From Erythrophleum ivorense (taxonomy: Eukaryota > Streptophyta > Magnoliopsida > Fabales > Fabaceae): 64,000 bases of DNA. Under the pieces are notes generated by a model. The model ran no database searches, was not told the origin of the DNA, and worked only from the letters and a program-made list of their open reading frames with translations. Positions 10,772 through 22,444 of the stretch are shown in pieces. The stretch lies in NCBI GenBank assembly GCA_026724425.1, contig JAIUCV010001272.1, positions 1-64,000 of the forward strand, written 5' to 3'. The position numbers and the translations under genes were made by a program. Position 1 is the first letter of the stretch; each line of letters opens with the position of its first letter.

Positions 10772-13466
10772 TAATAAGTATGAATTATATATATTATTCT
10801 CCTTATCTTAAGCATTTTAATAGTTAAATGAGGCTTAATGGATTTATTTAGATGGAATTTAAGTTTAGTAGCCATCTTTTACACTTTAGGAATTAAATCA
10901 CAAAATCTTGGATTTTTAATGCATAAATCTTTTTAAATGAATTTTGTGAGTATTTCTATTTCATTCTTTCCATTCTTTTTGGCAGATTTTCAATGCAAAA
11001 TTGAGCTTGAATGGAAATTTATTGAAGTAGAAATGAAGGCTTTATGTGTACAATTTGAAACGAAAATTTACAAGAGAGGCTATGGTTCTTTGAATGTGGG
11101 AAGGATGCAACAGAAATGAGCACTTGAACAAGGAGCTATTGGTTTATAAAGAAAGGGAAGCAAGTGTGAGAAAATCAAGCAAATAGATGAAAAGGCTCAG
11201 CTGAAGCAGCTTACATGTTGAGATAAGAAGCAGATGCATGAGTGCAGAATCTTTACGTGGAAGCACAGCAGCTAACATGGAGAAAAGCAATTGGAGGAGC
11301 AAACTCGAGCTTTGGTTCTACAAGGCTGGAACAAAGAAGAGACAACGAGCTGCATAAAGGGAGCTAGAGGAGCAGTAGGTTAGGCCGAAAGAATTGGAAG
11401 AGTCTTCTTCATGTTCGTGGGAGCTGAGAATGAGGTAGGCAGCTGGATGAGGAGTGAATCAATGCTGTAATACTAGCTATTGGGTTGAATACTCTTCTTG
11501 GTTTGGGCAGTGGAGTAAAGTGCCAGAAATCTAGAGGAGCTGCAGAGCATTTTCATCCATCCTTCATTAGTTCATTTTTTCTTCTCTAGACTGCAGTAGA
11601 CTGTGAAGACAAAGGAGGCTGCTCATCCATCATTATTCGGACATATACACAGGGCGCTGAGATGCTGGAAGGAAGAGATGTAGCTGAACAGAGAAAGCAA
11701 CGTGAAAAGCTTGCATGGTTTAAGTGAGGAGAAGGAAGCTCAACGTTGTGCAGAACACATGGAAGAAAGTGAGCAGAAACAGAGAAGAAGCTTGCATGAG
11801 CTGCAGTTTTAACGTAAAAAGCAAGTAAAGAAGACAGCCTCTGTTTGAAAAACACGAAGAACAGTACATGGACTGGATGGAGCATGAAGAACAGAGCAAG
11901 ACATGGAAGAAGCCTCGAGCAAATGGAAGGAGAAAAAGACGCTAGAAAAGAGCTTGAGTTACATGGAAGAACAACGTAGGACATAACGTGGGGAAGCTAC
12001 AAAATGAACGAAGAAGAAGGCTTGAGAGGAGCTTCACGTAGAGAACAACACACACACTGGCTGGATAAAGAGTGAAGTAGCTGCATGGGACGTGAAAAAC
12101 TAAAATGAAGCAGCAGCAAAAACAAGAAGCACGAGCTGGGCATATGATCACTTAAATGAAGAGATGAAGTCACGGGCTGCACATGATTCATTGAGAAACA
12201 AAAGCGCTGGAGCTGAGGGAGGAAAAAAATGTGATTTCAGCATGCAAAAGGTTGAGCTGCACGAAGGAGGCTGCATGTGATTCATTAAAGAGCACGTGGA
12301 ATCATAAAAAAAGAATTCACGTGAAAGGGAGCATATTTCAATCATCCAGAATCCACTTCATTCACGCCTCGATATCTTCGGAAACCTTAGCCCATATATA
12401 GATTCATTCACTCATTCCAGAGGGAGACGTAGAACAGAATAAGAGAGGCGTACTGTACGTAAAAAAGGCAAGACTTCTGGGAGAGGCAGAGAGAACGTCC
12501 AAGGAGTATTCTTTCGTTGATCCATCCATGGCTGATGCTAATTCCATCAACTCTCCTCCGATTAAAATCTCCATGGCAGCTTGAATCACCCATGGTGGCT
12601 AGCTGAAGTTTGGAAACTCCCAGATGCAGATTTGAGCTCCATATTTTCTCATCAAATTGGATAAATATTCCTTGCTATATCTTTTAATTCCAGCATTAAA
12701 TCTTTTATTAATTTGACTAGGTTTAGTTGGTTGATTTAGGAACTTAATTGCTGAAAATTATTGGATTAGTTTGTTTAAAATAATTTGATTTTGGAATTTT
12801 AATTGTCATCGTCGCATGTTTGTAAAAATTCCAGAATTAGTGCTGTGCAAATCACTTTTAAATTCCTCTTAATTTTCAGTTAATTGATGCAATGGTTGTT
12901 GGATTAATTAGCTAGAATTTTTGTGCAATTAATTGTTTAAGGAATTAATTAATCTAATTGGTTAATTAGTATCTTAAGTGAATTGTGCAGTAGATTCTAT
13001 TAATCAATTAAAATTGGTTAAAGTGTGTTCTTGTTCTTAATTCAATTAATTAGTTATTCAAGGTTTCTTGTGGTTGCAAATTCCTTGTATAATTAATAAA
13101 TTGAACCTTGGATGGTTATTCAAGAATCTTTACAGGGAATACACTAAAGAGCAAGGAATTAATTCCAAATTTGGTAAACTAAACCAAGGGCAAGGATAAT
13201 TGAATTCTAGGGAGTCCAATGCAAGGCTGGCTACCATATTTTCTTAATTGTTCACCTCATTTAGCTTTAAGTTTGTTTTGATTTTTGTCAATTAAATTCT
13301 AGTGCTTCAAGTCCCCAAAACAAGTTTCAATTAGCAATACTTAGAATACCCCTTTCATAAATAAATTGAGGCATAAACTCCAAGGGAGATGACCTAGGTT
13401 GCACCATTAACTGTAAAATTTATTTTGCTTCCTAGTTTTATTTGAGATTGAGCGACACAATCGTCA
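10772..13466 (+). repeat. 5' LTR of the Athila-type element
   Basis: 2695 bp, nearly identical to 23842-26546. It begins TAATAAGTATG (the partner has the canonical TGATAAGTATG) and ends ACAATCGTCA. Comparing the two LTRs by eye gives about 80 substitutions, close to 3%, mostly transitions, plus small indels including an 8-bp difference near 10927. A TATA box lies at 12395. Downstream is an AT-rich R-U5 part with the GGGAGATGACCTAGGTTGCACC block. Antisense reading frames here are side effects of purine-rich sequence. Confidence 0.93.
12395..12401 (+). promoter_or_regulatory. TATA box of the Athila 5' LTR
   Basis: TATATAG within CCCATATATAGATTCATTCA lies about 1.62 kb into the LTR. It is conserved at 25476 in the 3' LTR and at 16817 in the related solo LTR, in each case after a CGCCTC/TGCCTC...TCTTCG stretch. 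It would set the U3/R boundary a few tens of bases downstream. Confidence 0.6.
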
Positions 13467-13470
13467 AATT

Positions 13471-13488
13471 TGGCGCCGTTGCCGGGGA
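13471..13488 (+). other. Primer binding site, tRNA-Asp type
   Basis: TGGCGCCGTTGCCGGGGA lies four bases after the end of the 5' LTR. It is complementary to the 3' end of plant tRNA-Asp including CCA, the primer typical of Athila elements. It fixes the LTR boundary and the element's orientation. Confidence 0.93.
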
Positions 13489-13911
13489 GTTTAGTTTCTT
13501 ATTTGTTTGAAAGGCTTTCTTAGTTTTTTCCCCCTATTTTTGCTTTGTTTTTGTCCTATTTTCCCTTGTTTTGAATTTGGAATCAGATCATTCGATTGCT
13601 TAATCTGATTTTGCTGCTTGCTGGAATTTTTGTTTGAAGCATCTAGAAAATTCTTAAACTTTGTTTTCCAAGGTTTTTGGGTATTAGGTATACCATTTTT
13701 TTGCCATTAGGTATACCATTTTTTGGGTAATAGCATAGCTATTAGGTATACCAATTTTTTGCCAAATTCCAACGTTTTAAGCACTTTTTCTAATTTTTTA
13801 ATATTTTCTCGATTTTTCCAGGATTTTTCTAATTTTTCTAGATTTATTGTTTTAATTTTTCTTTGTTGATTTCTTGTGTTCCTTCTTAGTTTTTTCTTGT
13901 CTAATTGGTTT
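13489..13911 (+). other. Untranslated leader of the Athila element
   Basis: A T-rich, non-coding stretch between the primer site and the gag start. It holds a short local duplication: TTAGGTATACCATTTTTTG-type units recur at about 13685, 13708 and 13743. No ORF of interest was seen. Confidence 0.6.
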
Positions 13912-15134
13912 ATGACAAGGAGCTCTGGTGAAAAATTAATTGATTTGGATTCGAAAATTGAAAAGACCTTTAAAAGACAAGTAAGGAATAAGAAGAACAA
14001 AGAGAGTGTAGGAATTAGTAGTTTTGTTTCTTCTGCTTTTGATTGTGTGCAAGGAGTTGATTGTGTACTTCAATTTGCTGGTGATAATATGGCTGAACAA
14101 GATCATATGAATGTTAACATGAATATCCATGTTTAAGCTAACTTGAATGCAAATGCCAATGTAAATGATAACATACATGCCAGAACCATTAGAGAATTGA
14201 CAGCTCCTAATGTGCATTATCAAAATCTTTGTATACAATATCCAGAATTAGATGCAAATTTTGAGCTTAAATCTAGTTTGATTCACTTACTTCCTAAATT
14301 TCATGGACTTGCAGGAGACGACCCTCACAAACATTTGAAGGAATTTCACGTTGTTTGCTCTACAATGAAGCCACAGGGAGTCTCAGAGGAACAAATCAAG
14401 CTCAGAGCGTTTCCTTTTTCCCAGGATGGTTTAGCTAAAGACTGGTTGTACTATCTACCTCCTGGTGCCATTACTTCTTGGGACCAACTGAAGAGGCTAT
14501 TTTTAGAGAAATTCTTTCCTGCGTCTCGCACTGCATCAATAAGGAAGGAAATATGTGGGATCAGACAAAATAGTGGAGAAACTTTATATGAGTATTGGGA
14601 AAGATTTAAGAGGTTGCTAGCCAGTTGTCCTCACCATCAAATCTCTGATCAGTTACTTATTCAGTACTTCTATGAAGGGTTGTTAAACATGGACAGAAAC
14701 ATGATTGATGCTACCTCTGGCGGAGCCTTAGGTGATCTGACACCTACAAGGGCCTGGCAGTTGATTGATAAGATGGCTCAGAATGCTTAGCAGTTTGGAT
14801 CCAGATCAATGCAAATAGTGAGAGGAGTCAGTGAATTATATGCTCCAGACTATGGTCAGAGACTTGAGAGCAAGATTGATGTAATGTCTTCTGTGCTCCA
14901 ACTGCTTGCTTTAGATCGGTAACAGCCACAGTCATCCTCTACACCCTCTCAAACTTGTGCACCACAGTCTTACTCTACTCAGACACATTCTTATCCACAG
15001 TGTTATGCACCTGGGTAGACATCTACCTCTACTACCTTGGTGGGACCCCTGTGTGATATATGCTGTTTGGCCACACATGCTACTGATCAGTGCCTTATGT
15101 TAAAGGACAGAGTAGAGGCTTGTGCTGGGATGTT
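13912..15134 (+). pseudogene. gag: gag, N-terminal and middle part (nucleocapsid zinc knuckle), broken
   Basis: Capsid/nucleocapsid polyprotein of the Athila-type element, which packages the RNA in virus-like particles. The start at ATG 13912 gives MTRSSGEKLIDLD, the usual Athila-type beginning. An Asn-rich stretch follows (about 14100-14175), then the retrotransposon gag domain (about 14240-14780; LPKFHGLAGDDP, WDQLKRLFLEKFFP, YEYWERFKRLL). A CX2CX4HX4C zinc knuckle is encoded at 15052-15093. One frame runs throughout, but with stops at 14134 (TAA), 14788 (TAG), 14920 (TAA) and 15016 (TAG), each one C-to-T change from a Gln codon. At 15134 the frame is cut by a solo LTR and resumes at 17850. 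Confidence 0.92.
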
Positions 15135-17849
15135 TGATAAACATATATTTCTATCTATTTTATTCTCCTAAACATAGGCATTTTAATAATAAAATATGGT
15201 TTTAAGACTTTAATTAGATAAGATTTTGTTTTAAAAGCCATTTCTATATTTTAGGAATTTATTTGCAAAATTGTGGAATTTTAATGCATAAATATTTTTA
15301 AATGAATTTTATGAATATTTCTATTTCATCCTCTCCATTCTTTTTTGTGCAGATTTTCAATGAAATATTGGAGTTTGAATGGAAATTGAATTGAAGGAGA
15401 AATGAAAGCTTCATGTGTACAAGTTAAGAGAAAAATTTACAAGAGGATCTATGAGAAGGGTGAAGATAACGTGGGAATGAAGAAGCATGTGCAGATTTTA
15501 AGACAAGCAACGTGATTTTTGAGCATGAAGAGCTAGAACAGAGCTGGAAGAAGCTAGGTTTCATGCTTGAAAGGAAGCTCAAATGAGCTGAATCACGTGG
15601 AAGAGCTTGGGTTGAAGATAAAGCCTTGAGCTCGAGTTCTACATGCATGTGAACAAAACAGAGGAGAAATGAACTAGCTACGTGGAAATTATGTAAAAAA
15701 TAGTAGCATGAGGAAGCACAAGCTAAGTTGAACGTTGAAGTAACAATCATGTGGAAAACACACAGAAGCAGCCAACGTGGAAAGAGCATCGAGTTGAAAG
15801 GAGCTTGGGCAGCTCTCATGTAAGCTACACGAGCTGAATGAAGGAAGCAAGGGCACGAGATCTTCACTCGAGCTTGGGTAGAGAAGAAGTGAAGAATGCA
15901 TCTCCAGAACAGCAGAATGCACAAGGCCAGGCAGAAATAACATGGAGAAACACACTTGTAGCTCTGAAGTCGAATAAGCACTCCTAATGAGCAAGCCATG
16001 GTTTAAGTGAGGAGAAGGAAGCTCAACGCGGGCAGAACAGCAGCTTGTGTGAACAATAGCTAACGTGAGAAACTTGAGCTAGAGAATGCAAAAATGAAGC
16101 CACGAGGTTATGAAGCTGCATGGAGGAACACGTGAGAAGTTGACGTGGATTGCTACGGGTTGAACGTGTGATACAAAAAGAAAAGTAAGGAGCTGCTGGA
16201 CGAAGCAGAAACACAAGAGAAGGAGTTAAGGTTTTCAAACGTGGAATGAGTGGGGAGGAATTAAACTCTGGCAGAATGTGATGAAAGCTCCAGCTACTAG
16301 TTATAGAAGCATGAGCTGGGCTGGAGAAGAACAGCAAAGCATGAGAAGAAGGAAACTACGAGCTGAAGCTTGCATGAGCTGGGAGAACTAGCTACAAGTT
16401 AAAGGAGAAGGCTGGAGCTGAATGATGAAAAGAAGAGGAGCAGATTCGAAGCATGAGCTAAGAGCCAAAATGAGAAGAAAGCTACGTGAGAAAGAGCATG
16501 GGTTGGAATTCACATGAAATATTATAAAACAAAATGACGTGGGCCCACACTCATATACAATACAAGCTCATGAATAGCTGAGCACATGAGGTGAATAAAA
16601 AATTACCTTCGGGCAGAACGCATGCAGAAGCTAAAGAAAACGTGAATAATAATGTGAAGAAGGAAATAAGAAGCTCATGTGGAGGCTGCATGTGATTCAT
16701 AAAAAATCACGTGAAAGGGATCATATTTCATTGTCCAGACTCTAGCCCATTCACGCCTCTAATCCATCGTCATTCATTCATTCATTCATGCCTCCATATC
16801 TTCGAAAATCCTCGCCTATATATAGATCCATTCACCCATTCATCCATGACCTCCATTCCATCAGGGGGCATTCCATTCATACGCACTACTGCACCCCATC
16901 ATCATTCATCCATCCTTCGCCCTTCGTCCATCCACCACGCCATCTCCTCCATTCCATCTTCCATTCATCTCCACCATACAATGAAGTTCTAATCTCCATC
17001 TATGTCTAGCTAGGAGGAAGCCTTGGAGAAGCTTGAATCCATGGATGAACATAGAATTTTTGGCTAAGGATTTCTCTATTTCCCTACACTTTTTCTCTTT
17101 CGTATATTATCTTGGTTAAGTTATATTTGATAGGGAATTTGTGTAATTGTGATTAGTGGCTAGTTACACACTAATTAGGGAACCTTTTTGTTGATTAATT
17201 GATCTAATTAGACATTGATTAATTTCAATATTATCTAATTTCCCATGTGTGCTTCGGAGGTGTTTGATAAAATACATGAGTGAGATTATGTGCTTGAATG
17301 TTTAATTTGAAGATTCCTTAATGTTTGATTAGTTAATTAAACATTTTAGGATGATGATTCAGAGGCTAATTAATCAGTTAATCAATCAAATTGGGTGTTC
17401 ATTGATCTTAAAGACAAGATTTAACAATTTAATGCGGGATTGAGGTCTCAATTCAACGTTAGATCATTAGTTTCTTGATTCTTGCGTGGTAACTCAAGAT
17501 AAATTGTTATGAACACAATTAGAGACTCTTAGGCCAGAATCAATTACAATTAGAATAGGATAAGGATAGTGGATACCAAGGGACGAATCCAAAGCTAGTC
17601 ACAAGATCATCTTTCATTCATAATTCATCCAATTAGGTAGAATTTAGGAATTTTATTTTAATTTCATTTTACTTAGTTTAATTCAATCAAAACCCCCCTT
17701 TAGTTTAGAAGTTTTTAGAGCCTTTTAGCATTTGGAAAACTCAATTAAACATTGAACTCCAATTCCAAGGGAGATGACCTAGGTTGTGCCATTAGCTACA
17801 TATTTTATCAACCTAGTTTTATTTTGAGGGTTGCGCGATGAGCCACTCA
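15135..17849 (+). mobile_element. Solo LTR of a sibling Athila family inserted in gag
   Basis: 2715 bp, from TGATAAACATAT to GAGCCACTCA, flanked by a perfect 5-bp duplication ATGTT (15130-15134 and 17850-17854). It shares the overall plan of the resident LTR: a TGATAA start, AATGAATTTTATGAATATTTC, a GTGCAGATTTTCAATG block, a TATA box at 16817, and a GGGAGATGACCTAGGTTGTGCC block near the end. The sequence is otherwise well diverged, so it belongs to a related but distinct family. There is no internal region, which implies LTR-LTR recombination after insertion. It carries stretches of CATT/CCAT-rich sequence around 16740-16990. Confidence 0.93.
16817..16825 (+). promoter_or_regulatory. TATA box of the solo Athila-family LTR
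   Basis: TATATATAG lies in CGCCTATATATAGATCCATTCA, the same context and place (about 1.68 kb in) as in the host element's LTRs. Confidence 0.55.
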
Positions 17850-19736
17850 ATGTTTCCAGTTAAGCCAATGCAACAAGGGCAGCAAAAATATGATCCCTAT
17901 TCTAATATGTACAATCTAGGATGGAGGGATCACCCTAACCTGAGATATGGGGGAGGGCAATAGCAAAATAGATATAATATTGCGGGACCCAGTGTACAGT
18001 CTTCCTAACCTATTAGACAATCAGTTCCTATACAGGAGGAACTAAAGAAAAGGGATAATATGGGGGACTTGATGAAGCATCTTATGGAGAGTAATGCAAA
18101 ACTCACACAAGTGGTGCAAAATTTAGAAAGGAGGGTTGATACTCAGTTAGGCCAATTTGCCACTTCTCTTAATGAGATAAAAAGCCAAGGGTCAGGCCAG
18201 TTACCCTCTCAGACAATTGTCAATCCAAGGAATAGTAGCAATGTTAGTGCTATCACTCTTAGGAGTGGGAGAGAGGTTCAGGGATCCTCAGATATCATTA
18301 CCAAGAATAAGCCGGAGTCATCAAAAACACACGTCGCACCAAATGAACCTAACAAAGAAGAGGAGCCAAAGAAGATCTTACCTTTCCCACATAGACCTAC
18401 CTTGGGAAAGAGGCAAACTGAAGCAGATATGGAAAAATAAATTCTTGAGACTTTCAAGAAGGTTGAGGTTAACATACCATTGTTGGAGGCAATTAAGACT
18501 ATTCCTAAATACGCCAAGTTTCTCAAGGAAATATGTACCAACAAGAGGCGTCTAAGAGGGAATGAAAAAGTAAATTTTGGCAAGAATGTTTCAGCACTCA
18601 TACAGCCAACAATGCCCACTAAGTGTCAAGATCCGGGCACTTTTACAATCCCATGCACTATTGGGAATTTTGAGTTTTCTGATGCTTTGATTGATCTTGG
18701 TGCTGCTATAAATGTTATGCCTAAATCTGTTTATTTATCTTTGCAGATGGGAGAGCTGAAACCTACCGGAGTGGTTGTGCAGTTGGCAAATAGGAGCATT
18801 GCCTATCCTTCAGGAGTGTTGGAGGATGTTCTGGTTAAGGTAAAGGACTTGATTTTTCCAGCTGATTTTTATGTCTTTAATATGGAGGATGATAGATATA
18901 GACCTAGTGGACATGCCCCACTCATCTTAGGTAGACCTTTCCTAAAAACTACGAAGATAATTATAAATGTTCATGAGGGTACTCTTCAAATGGAGTTTGC
19001 TGGAAATATGATACAATTTAATATATTTGATGCAATGAAACATCCCTATGATGATAACTCTGTTTGTAGTATCATCCTGATTGATATGCTAATTGATGAT
19101 GCTAGTGCTGATTTTAGGGATAGTTTGTTGACTGACTCCTGTGATATTGCTGATCTTGATGATTCTCTCAAACATAATTGTGATGACTCTCATTCTTGTA
19201 CTATATGTACAGAAATCAATGAATTTTTGAGCTTATATGATGATGTTAACTCTAAGGAATCTATTGCTTATCAGATTGATTCTATTTCATCTAGAACCTC
19301 TGTTGACCTCACTGGTCTTGTTGATCTTTCTGGTACTAATGATTCTTTGCATGATGATATGGATAGCTTAGGGAATCGTGATGTTGATATTCACTTGACT
19401 GCTGATTCTTTTAACTCTTTCCATACTACTAATATTCCCAAGGTTGGGAAAGTTGTTTCTTCTATCTGTGAGTTGTCTGAACAGGTATTTGGCATAGAAG
19501 AGATTGAAATCAAACAACTCATACTGTCAGTTGAGCAAGCTCCCACCTTAAAGCTCATACTATTACCAGACAATCTCAAGTATGCCTATTTAGAGAAAGA
19601 TGGGAAGCTTCCAGTGATAGTAGCTAATGACATCACTCCAGAGGAGGAAGAGAAGCTTCTAGCGGTCTTAAAAAGGAGAAGACAAGCAATAGGGTGGACC
19701 TTGGCTGACATACCTGGCATTAGCCCTGATACATGA
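17850..19736 (+). pseudogene. gag-pro: gag C-terminal part, protease and start of pol, broken
   Basis: Continues the gag frame after the solo LTR, beginning with the second ATGTT copy. It encodes the Athila-type gag tail (YDPYSNMYNLGWRDHPN near 17900), a coiled or charged linker (18060-18440), then the retropepsin-type protease with catalytic Asp in DLGAA (GAT at 18693) and the flap/ILGRPFL region near 18925. A long acidic linker rich in Asp and Ser (about 19050-19420) leads to the reverse transcriptase. In-frame stops lie at 17961 (TAG), 18006 (TAA) and 18438 (TAA), all Gln codons changed by C-to-T. From 18441 to 19733 the frame is open (418 codons from the Met-like start at 18480). It ends at a one-base deletion around 19733-19740 just before MHRI. 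Confidence 0.92.
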
Positions 19737-21290
19737 TGCATAGGATTCTGTTGGAAGATGGGGCAAAGCCAGTACGACAACCTCAAAGGCGACTAAACCC
19801 ACTTATTTTGGATGTGGTTAAAAAGGAAGTTTCTAAACTTTTATCCGCTGGTATTATATCTCCTATTTTTGACAGTCAGTGGGTTAGTCCTGTGCTGGTG
19901 GTTCCAAAGAAATCAGGGGTCACAGTTGTCAGGAATGAGCATAATGAATTAGTACCCACCCGTGTACAAAACAGTTGGAGGGTTTGCATTGACTATAGAA
20001 GGCTTAATTTAGTCACTAGAAAAGATCATTACCCCCCTCCTTTTTATTGATAAGATGCTTGAGCGTTTAGCTGGAAAATCTCATTACTATTTTCTGGATG
20101 GATTTTCAGGGTATTTCCAGATATGCATAGCCCCAGAGGATCAAGAGAAGACGACATTCACATGCCCATTTGGAACATATGCCTACAGACGCATGCCTTT
20201 TGGTCTTTGCAATGCCCCTGGAACTTTCTAGCGGTGCATGGTTTCTATTTTTAGTGATTTCCTAGAACACTGTATAGAAATTTTTATGGATGACTTCACT
20301 GTATATGGGAACTCTTTTGATGATTGCTTGTGTAGTCTGGATAGAGTCCTAGCTAGATGCATAGAGAAGAACCTTGTAATTAATTTTGAAAAATGTCATT
20401 TTATGGTTCAAAAAGGAATTGTATTGGATCATATTATATTTGAACAGGGCATAGAGGTTGATAAAGCTAAGATAGATGTTATTACTTCTCTACCATACTC
20501 GACATGTGTTCGGGAGGTTTGATCTTTTCTAGGTCATGCAGGTTTCTATAGAAGATTCATTCAGAATTTTAGTAAAATTGCTTTGCCATTGTCTAAGCTG
20601 TTACAAAAGGATGTTGATTTCCATTTTGATGATGCATGTAAAATAGCTTTTGATGATCTTAAGAAATGCTTGACTTCCCCACCCATTATTCAACCCCCCA
20701 ATTGGAACTTTCCATTTGAACTTTTATGTGACGCATCTAATTTTGCTGTAGGTGCAGTTTTGAGCCAGAGAGTGAATAAAAGGTCCCATGTGATTGCTTA
20801 TGCATCCAAGACTCTAGATGGGGCCCAAGCAAATTATACAACCACAGAAAAGGAGTTTCTTGCTATTGTTTTTGCTTTGGATAAATTTAGATCTTATTTG
20901 CTTGATACTAAAGTCATTGTTTTTACTGATCATGCAGCCTTGAAGTACTTGCTGAAGAAGCCTGATACAAAGCCACGATTGATCAGATGGATGCTTCTAC
21001 TTTAAGAATTTGATATTGACATCCGGGATAAAAGTGGAGCTGAAAACTTGGTGGCAGATCACTTGAGCAGAATTGAGGCTCCAAAGGTAAATTCCTTACC
21101 CATTGACGATGATTTCCCTGGCTAGCATTTGTGTGCTGTGCGTAGTTCCTACCACCCATGGTATGCAGATTTAGTGAATTATCTAGCTGCTTCTGAACTG
21201 CCTGTTGATTTGAATAAACATCAATTGAATAAGTTTAGGAGCGAAGCTAGGTATTATATTTAGGATGACCCATATTTGTGGAGACTATGA
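19733..21290 (+). pseudogene. pol: Reverse transcriptase and RNase H, broken
   Basis: RNA-dependent DNA polymerase and RNase H of the Athila-type element. Recognisable parts: VSPVLVVPKKSG and WRVCIDYRRLN (about 19880-20000), the catalytic FMDD box (20283-20294; the family usually has FMDD or YMDD), and the RNase H Asp in LLCDASNFAVGAVLSQ (GAC at 20730), TTEKEFLAIVFA and FTDHAALKYLL. The tether to integrase ends in DDPYLW. Damage: entry by a frameshift near 19735, a one-base insertion at the C-run near 20035-20045, stops at 20229 (TAG for Gln), 20520 (TGA for Arg), 21003 (TAA for Gln), 21123 (TAG) and 21261 (TAG for Trp), and a second frameshift near 21288. Confidence 0.93.
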
Positions 21291-22444
21291 GTGACCAAGT
21301 GATTAGACGTTGTGTGCCTGATATAGAATTTGATTCTATTTTGAATTTTTGTCACACACTTGCATGTGGAGGTCATTTTAGTCCAAAACGTACAGCTAGG
21401 AAGGTTCTAGATAGTGGATTGTATTGGCCTACTTTGTTTCGAGATGCCTTTGCTTTTTGTAAAAGATGTGCCAGGTGTCAACAAACAGGTAGCATATCTA
21501 GGAGAAATGAAATGCCACAGCACCCCATTTTGTTTTGTGAAGTCTTTGATGTGTGGGGCATTGATTTTATAGGACCTTTTCCTACTTCTTTTGGATTTTC
21601 ATACATCTTATTGGCTGTTGATTATGTTTCGAAGTGGGTGGAAGCAAAACCCACTAGGACTGATGATTCTTCTGTGGTTGTAAAGTTTGTTCACTCTCAC
21701 ATTTTCTGTAGGTTTGGTATCCCCAGATCTATAATGAGTGACCAGGGCACTCATTTTTGCAACCGGAGTATGCATAGCTTGCTTAGCAAGTATGGTGTTA
21801 TGCATAAAGTAGCTACTCCATACCACCCTCAAACAAATGGCCAGGCAGAAATTTCTAACCGAGAGGTCAAGCAAATTTTGGAGAAAATAGTGCAGCCAAA
21901 TAGGAAAGATTGGAGCAAGAGGCTCGATGATGCGCTTTGGGCCTATAGGACTACCTATAAGACTCCTATTGGCATGTCACCTTATCAGCTGGTATTTGGA
22001 AAAGCGTGTCACTTACCAGTAGAAGTGGAGCATAAAGCTTACTAGGCTGTAAAGAAATGTAATTTGGATTTGAATGGAGCAGGATCTCACAGGAAATTCC
22101 AACTCCAAGAGCTTGAAGAAATCAAATTGGAAGCCTATGATAATGCAAGAATTTACAAAGAAAAGACAAAGGCATTCCATGACAAGATGATTGCAAGGAA
22201 AGAGTTTGCTATCGGCCAAAAAGTTCTACTTTATAAATCTCGCTTAAAGCTTATGCCAGGTAAACTTCATTCTAAATGGGAAGGTCCTTATATAGTTTTT
22301 GATTTATTCCCTTTTGGTGCAGTTGAGCTTCAGAATGAGCAGACAGGAGCTAAATTTAAAGTTAATGGACATCGGCTCAAGCACTTTCACGAAGGAGTTC
22401 CAAGCGATTACAAGGAGGAGCTCCAGCTTCATAATCCACCCTAA
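21278..22444 (+). pseudogene. int: Integrase, catalytic residues intact but one premature stop
   Basis: Inserts the cDNA into the genome. The N-terminal zinc-binding region is present (CHTLACGGHF, then CKRCARC near 21465). The core has Asp (GAT 21563), Asp (GAC 21740) and Glu (GAA 21848); the last two are 36 codons apart, the DD35E spacing. The C-terminal part holds the GPYIVFDLFPFGAVEL (GPY/F) module near 22280. TAG at 22043 replaces a Trp codon (G-to-A); the same frame then continues to the natural-looking TAA at 22442. Of all pol domains it is the best preserved, with 255 open codons before the stop. There is no chromodomain, consistent with Athila. Confidence 0.94.

Noticed and set aside
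11586..11984. Antisense reading frame of 132 codons in the Athila 5' LTR, repeated at 24634-25065 in the 3' LTR
   Set aside because: The two are the same LTR sequence read backwards. The sense strand is purine-rich with few stops in reverse, the product is low-complexity Ser/Leu/Phe/Cys, and no start context or domain supports it.
13740..14240. Antisense frames overlapping the gag start
   Set aside because: They overlap a clear sense gag domain and have no recognisable content.
15424..15999. Antisense reading frame of 191 codons in the solo Athila-family LTR
   Set aside because: Same cause: purine-rich U3 read in reverse gives Ser/Cys/Leu-rich frames. Its sequence is not conserved with the antisense frame of the sibling LTR.
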